Below the pieces are notes generated by a model, which did no database searches, was not told the DNA's origin, and worked only from the letters and a program-made list of their open reading frames with translations. DNA of 64,000 nt from Brachyhypopomus gauderio (taxonomy: Eukaryota; Chordata; Actinopteri; Gymnotiformes; Hypopomidae), in the NCBI RefSeq assembly GCF_052324685.1, contig NC_135213.1:36777578-36841577 (forward strand). Reading direction: 5' to 3'. Positions within the stretch are counted from its first letter, which is position 1, and each line of letters starts with the position of its first letter. Positions 29,791 to 43,089 of the stretch are shown in pieces. The translations under genes and the position numbers were made by a program.

Positions 29791-29899
29791 CCAGACAACA
29801 AGGTTCTGCAGAGTTCATTGGCTAGTGAATAATGAAGCAGAGCACTCTGGGATGGCCCGTCGCAGAGGGCCGTATTTATTTATTTATTTATTTATTTTG

Positions 29900-31540
29900 T
29901 AAATGCGATGTTTGTGACATGAATCTAATTTCCTAGCCATTTCGTCTGGGTGAAATCGAGGACAAAGACCCGGGGTGGAAGATCAGGTCCAAGATCGCCA
30001 GGACTGTTGCTGGTGAGAGGACCGCGAAGGTCGCACGGAGGTCACTCCAGCCTCCGCACATGCGGTGAAGGAGAAATTGCTTTGCCCGACATGGACAAAA
30101 GACGTGTCTTATGCTTCAGGCTTTAGCTGATAAATGTGGCCCAAATTCCAAACCTAGATACATGAGTCTGAAACACATATTTCATGATCATCTTGGCTGT
30201 TGGTTGCACACCACTGAGCAACCGTAAGATATAACTAATCATTAAAAAACATTAAAAACTGCGTGGCTATTCTTATTACTGATATGCACTACCGTTCCGA
30301 TTTTTTTCCTTTAAAACAGAGAGTTATAGTGAAAAATCAGAAGGAAAAACATCTGGTAGAAAGCTGAACAAAGCCAAAGCAGTGTTATAAAAATATATTG
30401 TACATAGCATTGCACAATAGTATTCTCTCCTTTTTTATACTGGGACTCAACTTGACCTTGAACCACACGTTCATCTATACCAGGAGACATCTGCCCTTGT
30501 TGAGGACTTCCGCCTGTGGTGTTTATTGCCTTTGCTTGATATATAGTGAGTGAAGACCTGGTCTCTGGAGGCAACAGCCGCCGGCCGTATTCTGCAAACC
30601 TCAATCAAGAAGACAAGAGAGGCGAGGAAGTCCCACGTTTCCTTTCTACGACCTCCGGACCAACCAGACTTGCCAGTGGCCCTCATATTGCAAGGCTTTT
30701 TATTTTATTAGTTAGTTATTCAGGCTCAGAAGGCCACGCTTCCCACAACACAACAGTAAATAAAATGCTGCAAACCAGAAGGTTTCCACCCAGACTGGTT
30801 CAGAGGGTGAGGATGGACCGCGTGTGTGAAGGCTACACAAAACAAATGTGTCTTCGAGGAAGGACTTATGTGCACCTTAATGAGATATGAGACTTCATGG
30901 GCTGCATACCATCCATATGATACAGTGCTGACTCTCTCTGTGAGCTCGGAGTCTGTGCAGTGATTGTCTAGCAAACGTCACGGGTGTCCAGGACGGTTCT
31001 TCATGCTGCAGTATGTTTTAGGTTGGAGCCTTTGTAGGAATGTTCTGGAAATACATCAGCCAGGAGAATGTTTAATATAACAGGGGAGGTTATTAGTGTA
31101 CCACAGCTGCCATTAGCAAATTACACCTTTAATAAGAGGTCACCAATAAAACATACTAATCTCGGGAAACATTGGTATGGGAGAAGCTGGGGTTTCCATA
31201 AGTCATTTCCATAACCGACATTAATTATAATGCGGATGTTCTCTTAGCTGCATTAGCAACTCCTGTAAAACAGGGATGAATATGCAAATATCCTTCAGCT
31301 TGTTGGATCATAGAGAGATGCTAAGGTTAAAGAAACAATGGTGGTGGCTCAATAATATCAATACTGACGCACTTGTCTTCTAAACTTTTTGCTTATGTGG
31401 AAATGGGCAACGTTCAGGGAAAATGAGGTCCTGCTTGAAGCAATGTGATCCGTGGCCCTGGGGAAGATGGCACTCTTATTGCGTTTCATTTCCTTCTGTA
31501 GATCATTTGCAATGTAACGAGGTGAAGGGAGTATATGCAA
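29900..31540. other. Gene-free intergenic stretch
   Basis: Unique AT-rich DNA with no supported exon. The part from 31060 to 31340 has the unbroken, repeat-free character typical of conserved non-coding DNA, but no comparison is available. Confidence 0.4.
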
Positions 31541-31542
31541 GT

Positions 31543-31610
<68 letters not shown>
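31543..31610. repeat. (TG)n microsatellite
   Basis: About 33 TG dinucleotides. Confidence 0.95.
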
Positions 31611-31611
<1 letters not shown>

Positions 31612-31846
31612 CACGGAGGAAAACAGAAAGACCTGCCAACTTCGGGATCGCACAAGCCAGGTCTAAATGTCCCAGACAGATGCAGATGATGTTCAGACGT
31701 CTGTGGTCACCCTGCAGTGACCATAAATATTGTCAGCATGGTTGTGGGTTGTGTCAGCGTCACCCAGGTGCACTGCCTCAGGATGCAATCTAATACACAC
31801 TTCAGAGAGGAGCCTGAGGAAATTCAGCTTGGGTTTCATGGCTGAG

Positions 31847-31847
<1 letters not shown>

Positions 31848-31893
<46 letters not shown>
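31848..31893. repeat. (TG)n microsatellite
   Basis: About 23 TG dinucleotides followed by an interrupted G run. Confidence 0.95.
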
Positions 31894-31895
<2 letters not shown>

Positions 31896-31899
31896 AAGG

Positions 31900-34800
31900 G
31901 GGGGGGGGGAATAAAACAAACCCCTCCCTGCTGTGTCTAGTCTTGGATGTGTTGATCTGTTGTTCAGTTGTTACGTTAAGCAGGTCAGCTGTGCTGTTAT
32001 TTTCTTCCTCCTGCAAGGGCAAAGGGAGATAGCTGTGTGTCCCTCTCTGTTGACGTCCAGCATGACAGATGCACCTGTGAAGTCCCAGTCCTGCAAACCA
32101 GTGATAAAGAATGCTTTGAAGTGTTCCGGAACATGCTAGGACATCGTGCCATAATCCCGACACGTTTTCTCAGAAGTGTCGCACTGTCTGCTCCACTTCA
32201 AAGTGGGTCATAAACAATCTCATTGTTGCGCTGAAACATCACTGCTGTTGCATGTTTCAAACCGCTCGCAATCAGCGCTCAAAAAAATGGGCTGTAACCA
32301 CAGAACATGGCTTACTCACAGCGGTGAAAGAAACAGAACGCAGAAATCTGATTCCCTTTGCATTTCTGCCTTGGAGAAATACGGTACAGTCACTCAACGG
32401 TTTGATTAATGCATGATTCTACGCAAGATCTCAGTGCTTCGTCTTTTATAGACATGGTTAGGTCTCCACTGCCTTGTGGTTCCATTATAAACAGAATGAG
32501 AAGAGCTGACCTTTTAAACACGAGGGACCTTCAGAGTGTTTGGCAAAGGAAGTAAGACACACTCAGATGTTCAGCTTGGTCAAGGCAGGATAAATATTTG
32601 GGTAGCTCCAACACTTCAAGAATGGGCTTTTAGAAAACCAGCAGCAAAAAGGAGCTACACGGCAATAAATCCTGACAAATACACAAAAGCCTAAAACAGC
32701 AATTAATGATCCATGAGAGGGTTACAACATGAGTGTACCACTCCTCTTTAAGCAAGCAAGAAAAAAAATGCAAATCATGTCAGTTAAATCTGAAGCTGTT
32801 TTTTTATTGCTTTTATTATTAAAAATTGATAGGTATGCATTTGCAGCTGTGTAAACAAATGGGTCTTTAGTAATATCTCCCTGACCTTTAACCTGTCCTG
32901 TCATTTACTGGTGTAGGATTGTGTATTTCAGGGAGGAGGTTGTGTGTTTCGTGGGAGGCGGTCTCATGTATATTCACCCAAATTAATTGTACCTGATGTC
33001 ATCGGGAAAATCAGCAGTGAACAGGCAAATCAATTTGCAGGAACAAATATATCTTAATCAATACAAAAACCAAGTGCTAATTAAATTAGATAAAACCTTA
33101 AACTTAATTAACTTAGTTTTCCACAACAGTGTCCATGCTCCATGCTGACATGTCTTTTCTAATCTAACATGCCCATCCTCAGCTCTGGGACACAGCTGAG
33201 ATGGTCATCAGACTCTTGTCTTGCAGGTAGATGTCAAACGATTCTCCTAACGTTGGCTGACTTTGTGTCGGATTGCAAATGCCCATTGGTTATTTTTTGA
33301 GGTTGAGCATCTCAGTGAATGTTTGAATTGTACACCAATGCAGATCAATCATACTTAATCAAATCCTGTTGATGGGTAGAAATGCAAAACTAGCCTGGAG
33401 TCAGCAGCAAAGGCCCAGTTTCTACCAATTGTGTACAGATCAAGTCCTTTGCCGTTTAAGGCCTGATTAATTGAGTGCTGAAAGCAGCTCCAGGGGATCT
33501 GCTTAGTTTCATCAGCTCCACACACAGATCCTACCACTCTGTCAGAGGAGGTGATGTCTCCTGTAGATTCTTTAGCCAACCTCTCAGTTATTATCATGAT
33601 CTGAATTTTGCATGAACAAGAGCTAAACCCCAAAATGATGCTTTTATGACTTATAGGTAGAGTCTACCCTCACATTCACAGATCAGATGGATACATTTCC
33701 CCATGAAATTGGGAGTGATGAAGAGTATCTTGTCTAGGTTTTCTTTGCTCTGTTTATTGTTTCATGGCTTTCGTGGTTCCCCAGCAATTTGGTATCTCTG
33801 TTGAAAAGCAAGCAAGTTCCAACTTTACCTTGGAAATATTTCTCTATGTAGAAGTGGATAAAAGAATGATTTTAGCTTCAAGAAAGGCTGATTGTGATGG
33901 AAACGTGAGCATAGATGCGTCTGGAAAAAAGTCACCGCTCTCCTACCGATCTTAATTACTCGTCTCTCGGCCAGACGAGTGACTCTTAAGTCAGATGGCC
34001 GCAATTATGGTTCAATCAGACCCCCGACATTGCACTGTTTGGAGGGTAAGATGGGCCAGTGGGGTTGTGTCTCATTTGCATTTCATCAGGGAGCGTAGCT
34101 CTAAATAGCCCATGATTACTCTGCAGAGAAGCTGGAGGATGTTTTGTGTGGTAAATATTAATATACACTAAATATCAGCAGCAGAAATGGTCATTATTGT
34201 TCCCATTATCATGGAGCCCAGATTGATCTTCTTGGCATTTTAGGTAATACCACCTAAATTACTTCGCCCTCATTTTCCACATTCATGCTGTGATTATTAT
34301 ACAGTCCATGGACCACTGTGATTGTCCTAATTCACTGAAAATGTGCTTCTAAAACAGAACAAAACCCACCAAGGTTAACCTCTTAGATTATACTGCAAGA
34401 TTATTCATGGAGGGTCGCATCCTGACATTTTTTATTCATTGTCTCGAGGTTTTCAGCGGGGTGTCTCAGCAATGCAGGAGTCTCATCAGCGACTGAGCGA
34501 GGATGACTTCACGCGTGGAACATGACGGCCACCCGCAGTGCTGACAGTCGAATTCCTCAATAAGGCCTGCGGGGGGCGCTGTCTTATTCAAATGCATCCT
34601 GGGCTTTTGTTTGGGTGCCGGGGCTGATTAAAACAGAACTGAACGTCTGTGGCAGTCTGGACGTATGCTGGCGAGCCGGGAGCGGAGCCGGTGTGAATTC
34701 CGGCAGCTCCCTCGCATTGTGTTCATTACTCCACTGTTTGTTTTGACATTTCCCTGACGGTGCCCGAAGATCGGAAGACTGACCTACTCGAAGTGGTCAA

Positions 34801-36900
34801 AATGGCCAGCCCAGAAGTTAGCCCCCCCCCATCCAGACACCCGTCACTGGAGGTTCTGTCTCTGAGACCAATGCAACCCCGTCTGTCGTGATCCGACTTT
34901 TCAAGGGTCTTCTGCTGGCTGGGAAACGAGACGATTGGTTGGGGTTCAGGTGTTCCAGAAGGAAGCAGATGGTGCTGGAAGACCTCCACCCAGAACTGAA
35001 GCAGTGAATGCAGCACAAGGGGCTGACTGCGAGAAAGCACCACCTTTCATTTCAGAGACGGACGCCAACTTTCCAACCTCCGCCTCTCCACCGCCGTGGC
35101 TCATCCGCTGTTCGTGCCAGGGCTGCTTCTTCAGTCTCCACACGCTTTGCCAAAGAAATGTGCAGAACACTGCACTGTTCCTGAGCCTTTGTTTATTATT
35201 TTTAACTGGGTGGTGTTAAAGAATGCAGCTTCTTTATTGCTACAAGGAAGAAAACTGTCTTTCAGAAAGCGTAAATGCAGACACTTAGTGTAGTGTTTAC
35301 AAAGAGCTATGCAACAGCTTTGAGCTCACAGAGATGACATGATAGGCACGTGTTGGCAACAAAGAGGCCTTGTGCAGTGATAAAAAAAAGTGGAAAGGGT
35401 TGTGCATTTTATATCAAGGTCGAATTAGTATGAAGTGGTTGATGATGATAAATATCTAAGAACATCCATGTCAAAGAATGCAAAGCGTGAAACTGAATCC
35501 CTTCGCTTTTGAATACGGTGTTGATTATAGTGTGAACTCAGCAAAAAAACTTGAGTATCCGAAGATTCGCTAAATACTTGACTAGAAATTGGAAATGAAT
35601 ATCACAGCACCTTTTGTGACGATAAAGATTTCAGGTCTAAACAAGACAACCGTGGTTGAGTCAGATTATGATGGCCTGGCAGACATCTGAATAGTAAAGA
35701 ACGTGAGTATGTTGTATTTTGCAGCACTTAAGATCTGAGTTTGTTTATCTTAGCAACCCAATTTCTCTCTGTTTAAGTTATTCTAGTTTTACTGGTTTTA
35801 ATTGACAAGTGGATAAAAAATGTAAATTAATTAATCTTTCATGGTGTTATCTTAGTGGATGTCTGAGGACCTGCGGGGGGGGGGGGGGGGGGGGGGGTCC
35901 ACGTGGCTCGGTCAGCTGGTTCAGTCACGCTGACGGAACACATCTCCCAGTACTTACCAGTTCCCGTAACTAAATGGAGACAACAGAGTAACTGTGATAA
36001 CTGTGTCGGATATGAAAAGTGTTTTGTGTAGCTTTCAGACTTCAGTCTCACTACTGAATCACGTGTCACTTTGCTGCAGGCACATCCCAGTGTATCGACA
36101 AACGGAAACCATCCGTCAAGCAATTACCATGGCGACTGGCACACTGATTCTCTGGGAAGAAACCCTCAGAGGACAGAGCAGACATGGTTCCTACAGGGAC
36201 CCTCTAACATCATGCAAAACTGGGGTAAACAATAGAGGGGTAAACAATAGTGGGGTAAACAAAACACATGCAGTGTTGTCGTTACCTGCTGTTTCTCCCA
36301 CAGGGACTCAGGGTTCAGTCCAGACTCATGCCCCATGATATATCAATACGAGTCCTTGGCCAAGACTCCTGACTCCTGACTCCTGACTCTACGTTCATGC
36401 ATCTCTGTAACTCCGCCCACCTCTGTAACTCCGCCTACTGCTGTAACTCCGCCCACATCTGTAACATGGATGAAATTGTTGCTCTGGATAAGAACATCTG
36501 CCAAAATGTGTCAAATGAAACCAGCAACAAACTGTTTTTCAAAATTTAATACATAACGGGTCCCTGCAAAGAATGGTAGTATAATGGTAATATACAATGC
36601 ACTAACTTATTCAGCATGGTAATATAAACAAACTACAGATGCTCGTGGACAAATACGGACCCAGAGCATTGTGGGAGACACAAAAAGAAAGCGGACTCCC
36701 ATCTGTAAGTGGGTAAAGCAGGTCTGTGGACGGCCGTGCAGGGGGCCAGCTGTTCAGGGACTGGGGGAGTGATTTGTTCTCAGCGGTGCTCTTTTATGGA
36801 GGGTGCTGACAACGTGGCGAATGTTGAGGAAGTAGGCGGCCATTTTACCTCCCATCCCTCAGCGGAGCAGATGGTAGGAACACTTGTCTCACTACCAGTA
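31900..36900. other. Gene-free intergenic stretch
   Basis: About 5 kb without a supported gene. It includes a 22-bp poly-G (35876-35897), a three-copy GGGGTAAACAATAG repeat (36220-36262), short repeats of GACTCCT and of CTGTAACTCCGCCCAC (36361-36465), and a decayed SINE tail near 36480. The part from 33950 to 34360 is even, AT-rich and carries an octamer-like ATTTGCAT; it may be conserved regulatory DNA. Confidence 0.4.
36220..36465. repeat. Cluster of short tandem repeats
   Basis: Three units of about 14 bp (GGGGTAAACAATAG), then three of GACTCCT, then three to four of about 18 bp (CTGTAACTCCGCCCAC with variants). Confidence 0.8.
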
Positions 36901-36909
36901 CCCTGGCAT

Positions 36910-36910
<1 letters not shown>

Positions 36911-36980
<70 letters not shown>

Positions 36981-36989
36981 ACTCACACA

Positions 36990-37044
<55 letters not shown>

Positions 37045-37045
37045 A

Positions 37046-37122
<77 letters not shown>

Positions 37123-37124
37123 CA

Positions 37125-37161
<37 letters not shown>

Positions 37162-37163
37162 CA

Positions 37164-37226
<63 letters not shown>
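36911..37226. repeat. (CA)n microsatellite, about 315 bp
   Basis: Long CA tract with CCACTCACACAC and CCCACTCAC interruptions at about 36979, 37042, 37120 and 37160. The interruptions recur with similar flanks, so blocks have duplicated. Confidence 0.95.
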
Positions 37227-37228
<2 letters not shown>

Positions 37229-37229
37229 C

Positions 37230-38985
37230 GCCTCAGCTGCTAACTCTGCTCAAGTCATGGCAACAGGGAGGTCTTAGTTTGTGCACTATATCTACAAACA
37301 TTCACATACATATGGAAGATAAGTAAACAGCCTTAAATCGTTTACAACAGTACAGTCAGCAGTACGGTGAATAATAAGAGTTTTTTGTTTTAATAGTGCA
37401 AAGTTAGCTCACACAAACCAGTTCTTTTCATCGGGGTTAGAACCATTCCCAAAAGCTTTGAGGAATTTTAACATCTGCCCCGGCACACATGGGAACACAG
37501 ATGTGCATAGACAAAAAAAAAATACAAATCCCAGATTTCCTGTCTTTTGCAGTTCTGGGGCCATTCGCTCCTCGTAATTGGGCTTTGAGAAAAGGTCTTG
37601 CTATTCCCGAGCGACTAAGATCAACTTCGAGACGGATTCGGGATAGATGCTTTTTTTACTGCCTCATATCTTGCAAATGCAAACTTTCTAAAATTACACT
37701 CCGAGGAGTAATCTGATCATTTTTAATAGAGCCGTGAAAATGTAAGCAGACAACAGCTGAGAAGTTACTGGTAAATCCCTTTTTAGGATAAGACTGTTAT
37801 TGCTGAAAATTCTGTTTAAACCAGTAGAATCCACATTCTCTGACCAGACCTACTTTAAAGTGTATTGCTAACGCATATATTTCAAGACCAGCAGCACACC
37901 TGTTTCTTCAGGTCAAGGTCAAATTTTGCCAGAAAGCAGATGCATGAAATGGCCAGGCAAACGGAAACGAATGAGGAATGAACGTGATCTGTGGATTGCG
38001 ATCTGCCTGTTCGTCTCCCTGCCCGTTCTACGGAAATGATGTTAACAACGAGTCCTGCACGTTTTGCCTGGGAGGACCAGATATGGCAGTAAATATCCGC
38101 TGGAGAGGGTGAGTAATAGACATGATGAATTCCCCTCATGAATACACTGGCTGTGAGCCATACTGCAGGAGGCGTTATCACTGAGGTTGGGACCGACAGG
38201 CTCAAACTACACGTGGCACTCTTACGTTGTGGTTTTCGTTAAAAAAAATTAAACATTATTGTAAACATAAATTTTACAGTAGCATTTTTATGTGCTCATA
38301 GTCATTGAATGAAATAGCTAAATCATACTGCGTTGGACTGTTTAGCTGAAGCACCAAACCTCCAAACCACCAAAGACCTTGAATTCCACGTTTAGGCCTT
38401 AAAATCAATTTTGTCGTTCTTGCCTTAGGAGACTGAAGAGCTCATGACATGTTCAGGGGAGGGGCAACACAGGGCCCCGCCTCCAACAGGAAATGACAGC
38501 TGTCCCTCTGCCGCCTCCATCACCCAGGAGACACCAGGGGATAATGAAACGGCACGCACACATTTGGCCTCGTGCGCTCCACCCAAACGCAATCCACTGA
38601 GCTCCTGCACAAGAGCCGTTCGATGTTATAATTACTGCGGAGACGGAGCCCAAACGTGTGCGCAGTGTTTCAGGATCGGGGGGGGGGGGGGGGGGCGGCT
38701 TCCCTGTGCAACAGCTATGCATTAAACATGAAGCTCATATGCTACACTGTACTGCCCGCCCTCCCTGGAGAGAGTGTGAAGAGGATGAGGGAATAGACCC
38801 AGATCTCTGGTTTGGTGTGTGTGGGGTAAAACAACAGACACCTTGAGTGAAAGTGTACACACGTTCGCTGTGTTCAAACTGTAATTTGCTGCTTGCACAC
38901 GTTAATGTGTAATGACGAATTATTTTCATTTATGTGTATTGCACATTTATGTGTATTGCATTGCAATGTTGAAAAAGAGTGAGGG
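37230..38985. other. Gene-free intergenic stretch
   Basis: No supported gene. An 18-bp poly-G lies at about 38679-38696. Confidence 0.45.
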
Positions 38986-38988
38986 GGT

Positions 38989-39125
38989 TGTGTGTGTGTG
39001 TGCGTGTGTGTGTGTGTGTGTATGTTTGTATATGTGTGTGTGTGTGTGTGTCTGTGTGCGTATATGGGTCTGTGTGTGTGTATGTGTGTGTGTGTTTGGG
39101 TGTGTGTGCATGTGTGTGTGCGTGT

Positions 39126-39176
<51 letters not shown>

Positions 39177-39330
39177 CGTGTGTGCGTGTGCATGTGTGCG
39201 TGTGCATGTGCGTGTGTGTGTGCGTGTGTGTGTGAGTGTATGTGTGTGTGTGTGTGTGTGTGTGCGTGTGTGTGTGTTTTGTGTGTGTGTGTGCGTGTGT
39301 GTGTGTGTGTGTGTGAGAGCGTGTGTGCGC

Positions 39331-39426
<96 letters not shown>

Positions 39427-39440
39427 ATGTGTGTGTGTAG
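38989..39440. repeat. Degenerate (TG)n tract, about 450 bp
   Basis: TG-rich tract with many TGCG, TATG, GTGAGCG and TTTG interruptions in its first 340 bp. A pure (TG)n run follows at 39338-39424. Confidence 0.95.
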
Positions 39441-39550
39441 GGAGGAGTGATGAAGCCAGGTGGTTCACTCTGTGTCAGTGTGTAATATTTTGCTGACGGT
39501 GAACATTTCCCAAGGGACCTGAACAGCATTCAGACGTGCTTCACAAAGCC

Positions 39551-39846
39551 AGGTGGAGGAGGTGTAGGAGGTGGAGGAGGTGGAGGAGGTGGAGGAGGTA
39601 GAGGAGGTGGAGGAGGTGGAGGAGGTGGAGGAGGTAGAGGAGGTGGAGGAGGTAGAGGAGGTGTAGGAGGAGGTGGTGGAGGAGGAGGAGGTGGAGGAGG
39701 AGGTAGAGGAGGTGGAGGAGGAGGTAGAAGAGGTGGAGGAGGTAGAGGAGGTGGAGGAGGAGGAGGAGGAGGAGGTGGAGGAGGTGGAGGAGGTAGAGGA
39801 GGTGGAGGAGGTGGAGGAGGTAGAGGAGGTGTAGGAGGAGGTAGAG
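39551..39846. repeat. GGA/GGT trinucleotide minisatellite
   Basis: About 300 bp of GGAGGAGGT units with TAGAGG and TGTAGG variants. The + strand is nearly all G, A and T. The proline-rich minus-strand frame here is a composition artefact. Confidence 0.95.
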
Positions 39847-40260
39847 GTTGCTTCACCTGCTAGTAGACATTAGACCGGAGGAGCACAGTCTTCCACTCAG
39901 GACATTTGCTAGATGAGGCTACAATGTTTCATTTGTTACATTATTTCATCATCTTATTAAATTATGACATAATAAACATTCTGAAGAATCATGTGCATCA
40001 TGGGCTGTGATGCGTATTGGCTGTAATTGGTTGGATGGTGCTGGTGCGGTGCTGATTGGTCGGGTCTGTCTAGCCTCTGCGTGTCTGGAGATGTGTTGTA
40101 GGCCAGCTAACGAGCACCTGCGATGGCCTGGAGAAGCCTCGTGTTCACCCGCAGCAGCTGCTGATGGTCAGAAGGCTCGAACAGGCCAACCAGAGATCTC
40201 ATGATCTTCATGCGCTTCATTAGATTTTTCTGTCAGCTGCATTCTCAAGAGGGGATGGGG

Positions 40261-40262
<2 letters not shown>

Positions 40263-40341
<79 letters not shown>

Positions 40342-40349
40342 TGTGTGAT

Positions 40350-40381
<32 letters not shown>

Positions 40382-40448
40382 ATTGTGTGTGTGTGAGTGT
40401 GAGTATGAGTGTGTGTGTGTGTGTGTGCGTGTGTGTGTCTGTTTGTAT

Positions 40449-40535
<87 letters not shown>
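40263..40535. repeat. Compound (TG)n / (GA)n microsatellite
   Basis: About 220 bp of TG-rich repeat with TGATTG and TGAG interruptions, then about 24 GA dinucleotides (40485-40533). Confidence 0.95.
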
Positions 40536-40681
40536 TGTGTAAACAAGGGTGTGTGTCATTTGTATTCCAGTAACTGGATTTACAGCCCCTAGTGAAGAGA
40601 CCCTCCAGGAATTTGTGCATGTGAGTGTGCTTATGATCACATATGCATAAGGGTGTGTCCATGCATGTGTATGCATATATA

Positions 40682-40716
<35 letters not shown>

Positions 40717-41429
40717 ATGTACATGCTTGCCTGTGTGTGTAACTAGTCTTGTGGTCCCTTCCAGAGAGACCCTGTGAGCACAAAAGCACCCTTGTCTTAA
40801 GGTGTCGTGGGGCAGTGTGTATCAGACACAAGATTGAATGTCCCTTAAGCATTCAGGAAGCCAGTAACGGGGGCAAAGCCATGGCAGCCTAGCACCAAAG
40901 AGCCTTTTGACGGTGGCCAAAACAGATGGCTGGGAATGGAGAAACAAGGTCAGAGGACAGCGAACACAACTCTCCCTCCTTTCTCCTCGCCGCATTCGAT
41001 ACGTTAGAGCATCGTCTCCTGTCCGTCTCTCCGTTTTAATTAAAATGGAGGCTATGGAATAAGAGGCTGCTTGTCTCCCCTGGAAGGTGCTTAGGGAGAG
41101 CTAAAGTGGCTCGGCTCGGACCCCACGCATGAAAGGAGCCACTGTGCCAGCCGGTCGGAGCGCGACCGGCCGGAGATGACCCGAGCGTGATTGATAATAG
41201 CCACGTCGATGTTTAGTGGACATGCATCTACACGGCGAGCTGATAACTGGAGTGGGTAACATGACCTCAGGCTGGTCCCTGCCACGGCACCCTGACACAA
41301 AGAGGCCGGCCTCTCTTCCATGTTGTCGGGGCTTAATCTGGCACTATCGGTGCCTTCTTGGCCTGTGTTGGATGTTTGCATGGTGCTCTCTGTGGCAGGA
41401 AGTCACACTGGACATGGGAGTGTTAGAAT

Positions 41430-41535
41430 GCTAACACATTACCCCCCTCACAACTAACAATTATCCCCCCCTCCCACTAAAACATTAGCCCCCTCCCACT
41501 GACATGTTAGCCCCTCCCACTAACACATTAGCCCC
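41430..41535. repeat. Degenerate CTAACACATTAGCCCC repeat
   Basis: Four to five imperfect copies of a 22-30-bp unit combining a C-rich run and CTAACA(C/T)(A/G)TTAG. The core CTAACxxxTTAG is nearly self-complementary. Confidence 0.7.
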
Positions 41536-41687
41536 TTAACAAATAAGGCTCTGTAACAATTTGTTCACTGCTAGACCAGTTTGTTTAGTTACAAAATGCA
41601 CCTTCAAACCAGTTCAGTTTCTGTGTCAGTAAAAAAACAACGTTCCCCAAAACTTCACTGTAAAGCGCAACACTTTAAATTACACAT

Positions 41688-41760
41688 TTTATTATTATTA
41701 TTTTTATTATTATTATTATTGTTATTATTATTATTATTAAGAAGAAGAAGAAAAAGAAGG
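41688..41760. repeat. (ATT)n microsatellite passing into GAA repeat
   Basis: About 16 ATT-type trinucleotides followed by AAGAAGAAGAAG. Confidence 0.9.
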
Positions 41761-42282
41761 ATACATGCTATATAATAACATTCATAAAGTTAATAGTAAC
41801 CGTATTCATTTTCTCTGAAGGGCAAAACTGTGTCATAAATTAAGTCATGTAAAACTTCAACATTTTTGTTATAATCCTGTGAATCACGTCATTCTGTTCA
41901 AGTCTGGATCTGGGAGGACTGTTCGTGCCTTTACACTGACTAGTGTTAAACCTCTCATTTCTGGCTTCCCCCTGAGCTCTGTTAGAGATTTAGAGCTGAA
42001 TCTGTACTCTGTGGTGTATGTCCTAATAGAACAGTGGAGTTTCACAGAAAAAGATGGTCTTAAAAGCCTGAAGGAGAGTTACAGTTCCCAGACAAAGAAG
42101 ACTTCATATGTCAAGAGCTATACATATTCCAATATGATATTTAATTGTTTACTTAATACAGCACCAATTTGTGGCAAGACGATTTTGGAAACATTCCTGG
42201 GAGAATTTGGCCTATGTTGGCATGACTGTGATCATGTGATCATGTGATCGCTGTGTGTTTGTCAGCTGCACTTTCATACTGT

Positions 42283-43087
42283 GCTCTATTGGATTCAGAT
42301 CTGGTGACTGGGGAGGTCACTGAAGTACACTGACAATGTCATGGTGATGGAACCAGTTTAAGGTGATTTATGCTTTATGACAGGATATCAGGTAGCCCAA
42401 TGTGTACCCAAAAACATTTCCCACACCATTACTCTGCCTCTACCAGTCCGGACTGCCGACCCAAGCCAGCTTGGCTCTGTGGATTTATGGAAATTTCTGA
42501 CCCTCCGATCTGCATATTTCAGGAGGAATTGAGATACATCAAACGAGGTGTCGTGTTTTCAGAAGTTTCAACTGTCCAGTTTCAGTGTACCATGTGACCA
42601 CGGTAACCTCATGTCCTTGCTGGTGTTGGAGGCCATTCACCTCAGCATTTAATCGGTTGCATGTTCGCGGATGCATGTGTGGTCAGGGTGGTTTGCAAGA
42701 GACACTGAGTGATCATAAGCCTCCTGTTAGCTCCTACCAGACTCTCCATCGTCCTCACGCCACGTCAACGAGGCTTTTCCACCCACAGAACCACCGCTGG
42801 GTGCTTTTACACACAGTTCTGTGTAATGACTGCAGACTTTAAAAATCCAAGGAAATCAGCAGATTCTGAACACGCAAACCAGCCCGTCTGGCGCTGATAA
42901 CCGTGCTATGGTCAAAACCACTCAGGTTACCTTCCTCTCGCCATTCTGATGTTTGATGTGAACGTCAACTGAAGCCCTTGACCTGTTTGCATGTATTTCC
43001 TCAATTTTGCAGCTGCTACGTGATTGGCTGACTGGATAATGACATGAACGAGCAGGTGTACGAGTGAAAAAAAAAATGGCCAGACTG
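42283..43087 (-). mobile_element. Tc1/mariner transposon relic, broken transposase
   Basis: Read on the minus strand, the segment near 42440-42390 encodes GRVMVWEMF, the Tc1 VMVWGMF block, followed at once by a stop. The segment near 42320-42283 encodes PPQSPDLNPIE, the signature around the second catalytic Asp of Tc1/mariner DDE transposases; its preceding Trp is a stop codon. The N-terminal end near 42950-42870 encodes an ARRAGL-type helix-turn-helix fragment. The part between VMVW and PPQSPDL (which should hold the DNAPCH-like region) is deleted, and frameshifts and stops occur throughout. It cannot encode active transposase. Terminal inverted repeats were not resolved. Confidence 0.85.
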
Positions 43088-43089
43088 TG

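Larger units (their letters stand above)
39850..42280. other. Gene-free stretch with microsatellites
   Basis: No supported gene. It contains the long TG/GA tract (40263-40535), (TG)n (40683-40715), a degenerate repeat based on CTAACACATTAGCCCC (41430-41535) and an (ATT)n run passing into GAA-rich DNA (41688-41760). Confidence 0.45.

Noticed and set aside
28795-29801. Thr/Leu/Pro repeat proteins on the minus strand
   Set aside because: All three frames are open because the 11-bp unit lacks stops on that strand; there is no non-repeat coding sequence.
39530-39856. Poly-proline protein on the minus strand
   Set aside because: Direct translation of the GGA/GGT minisatellite.
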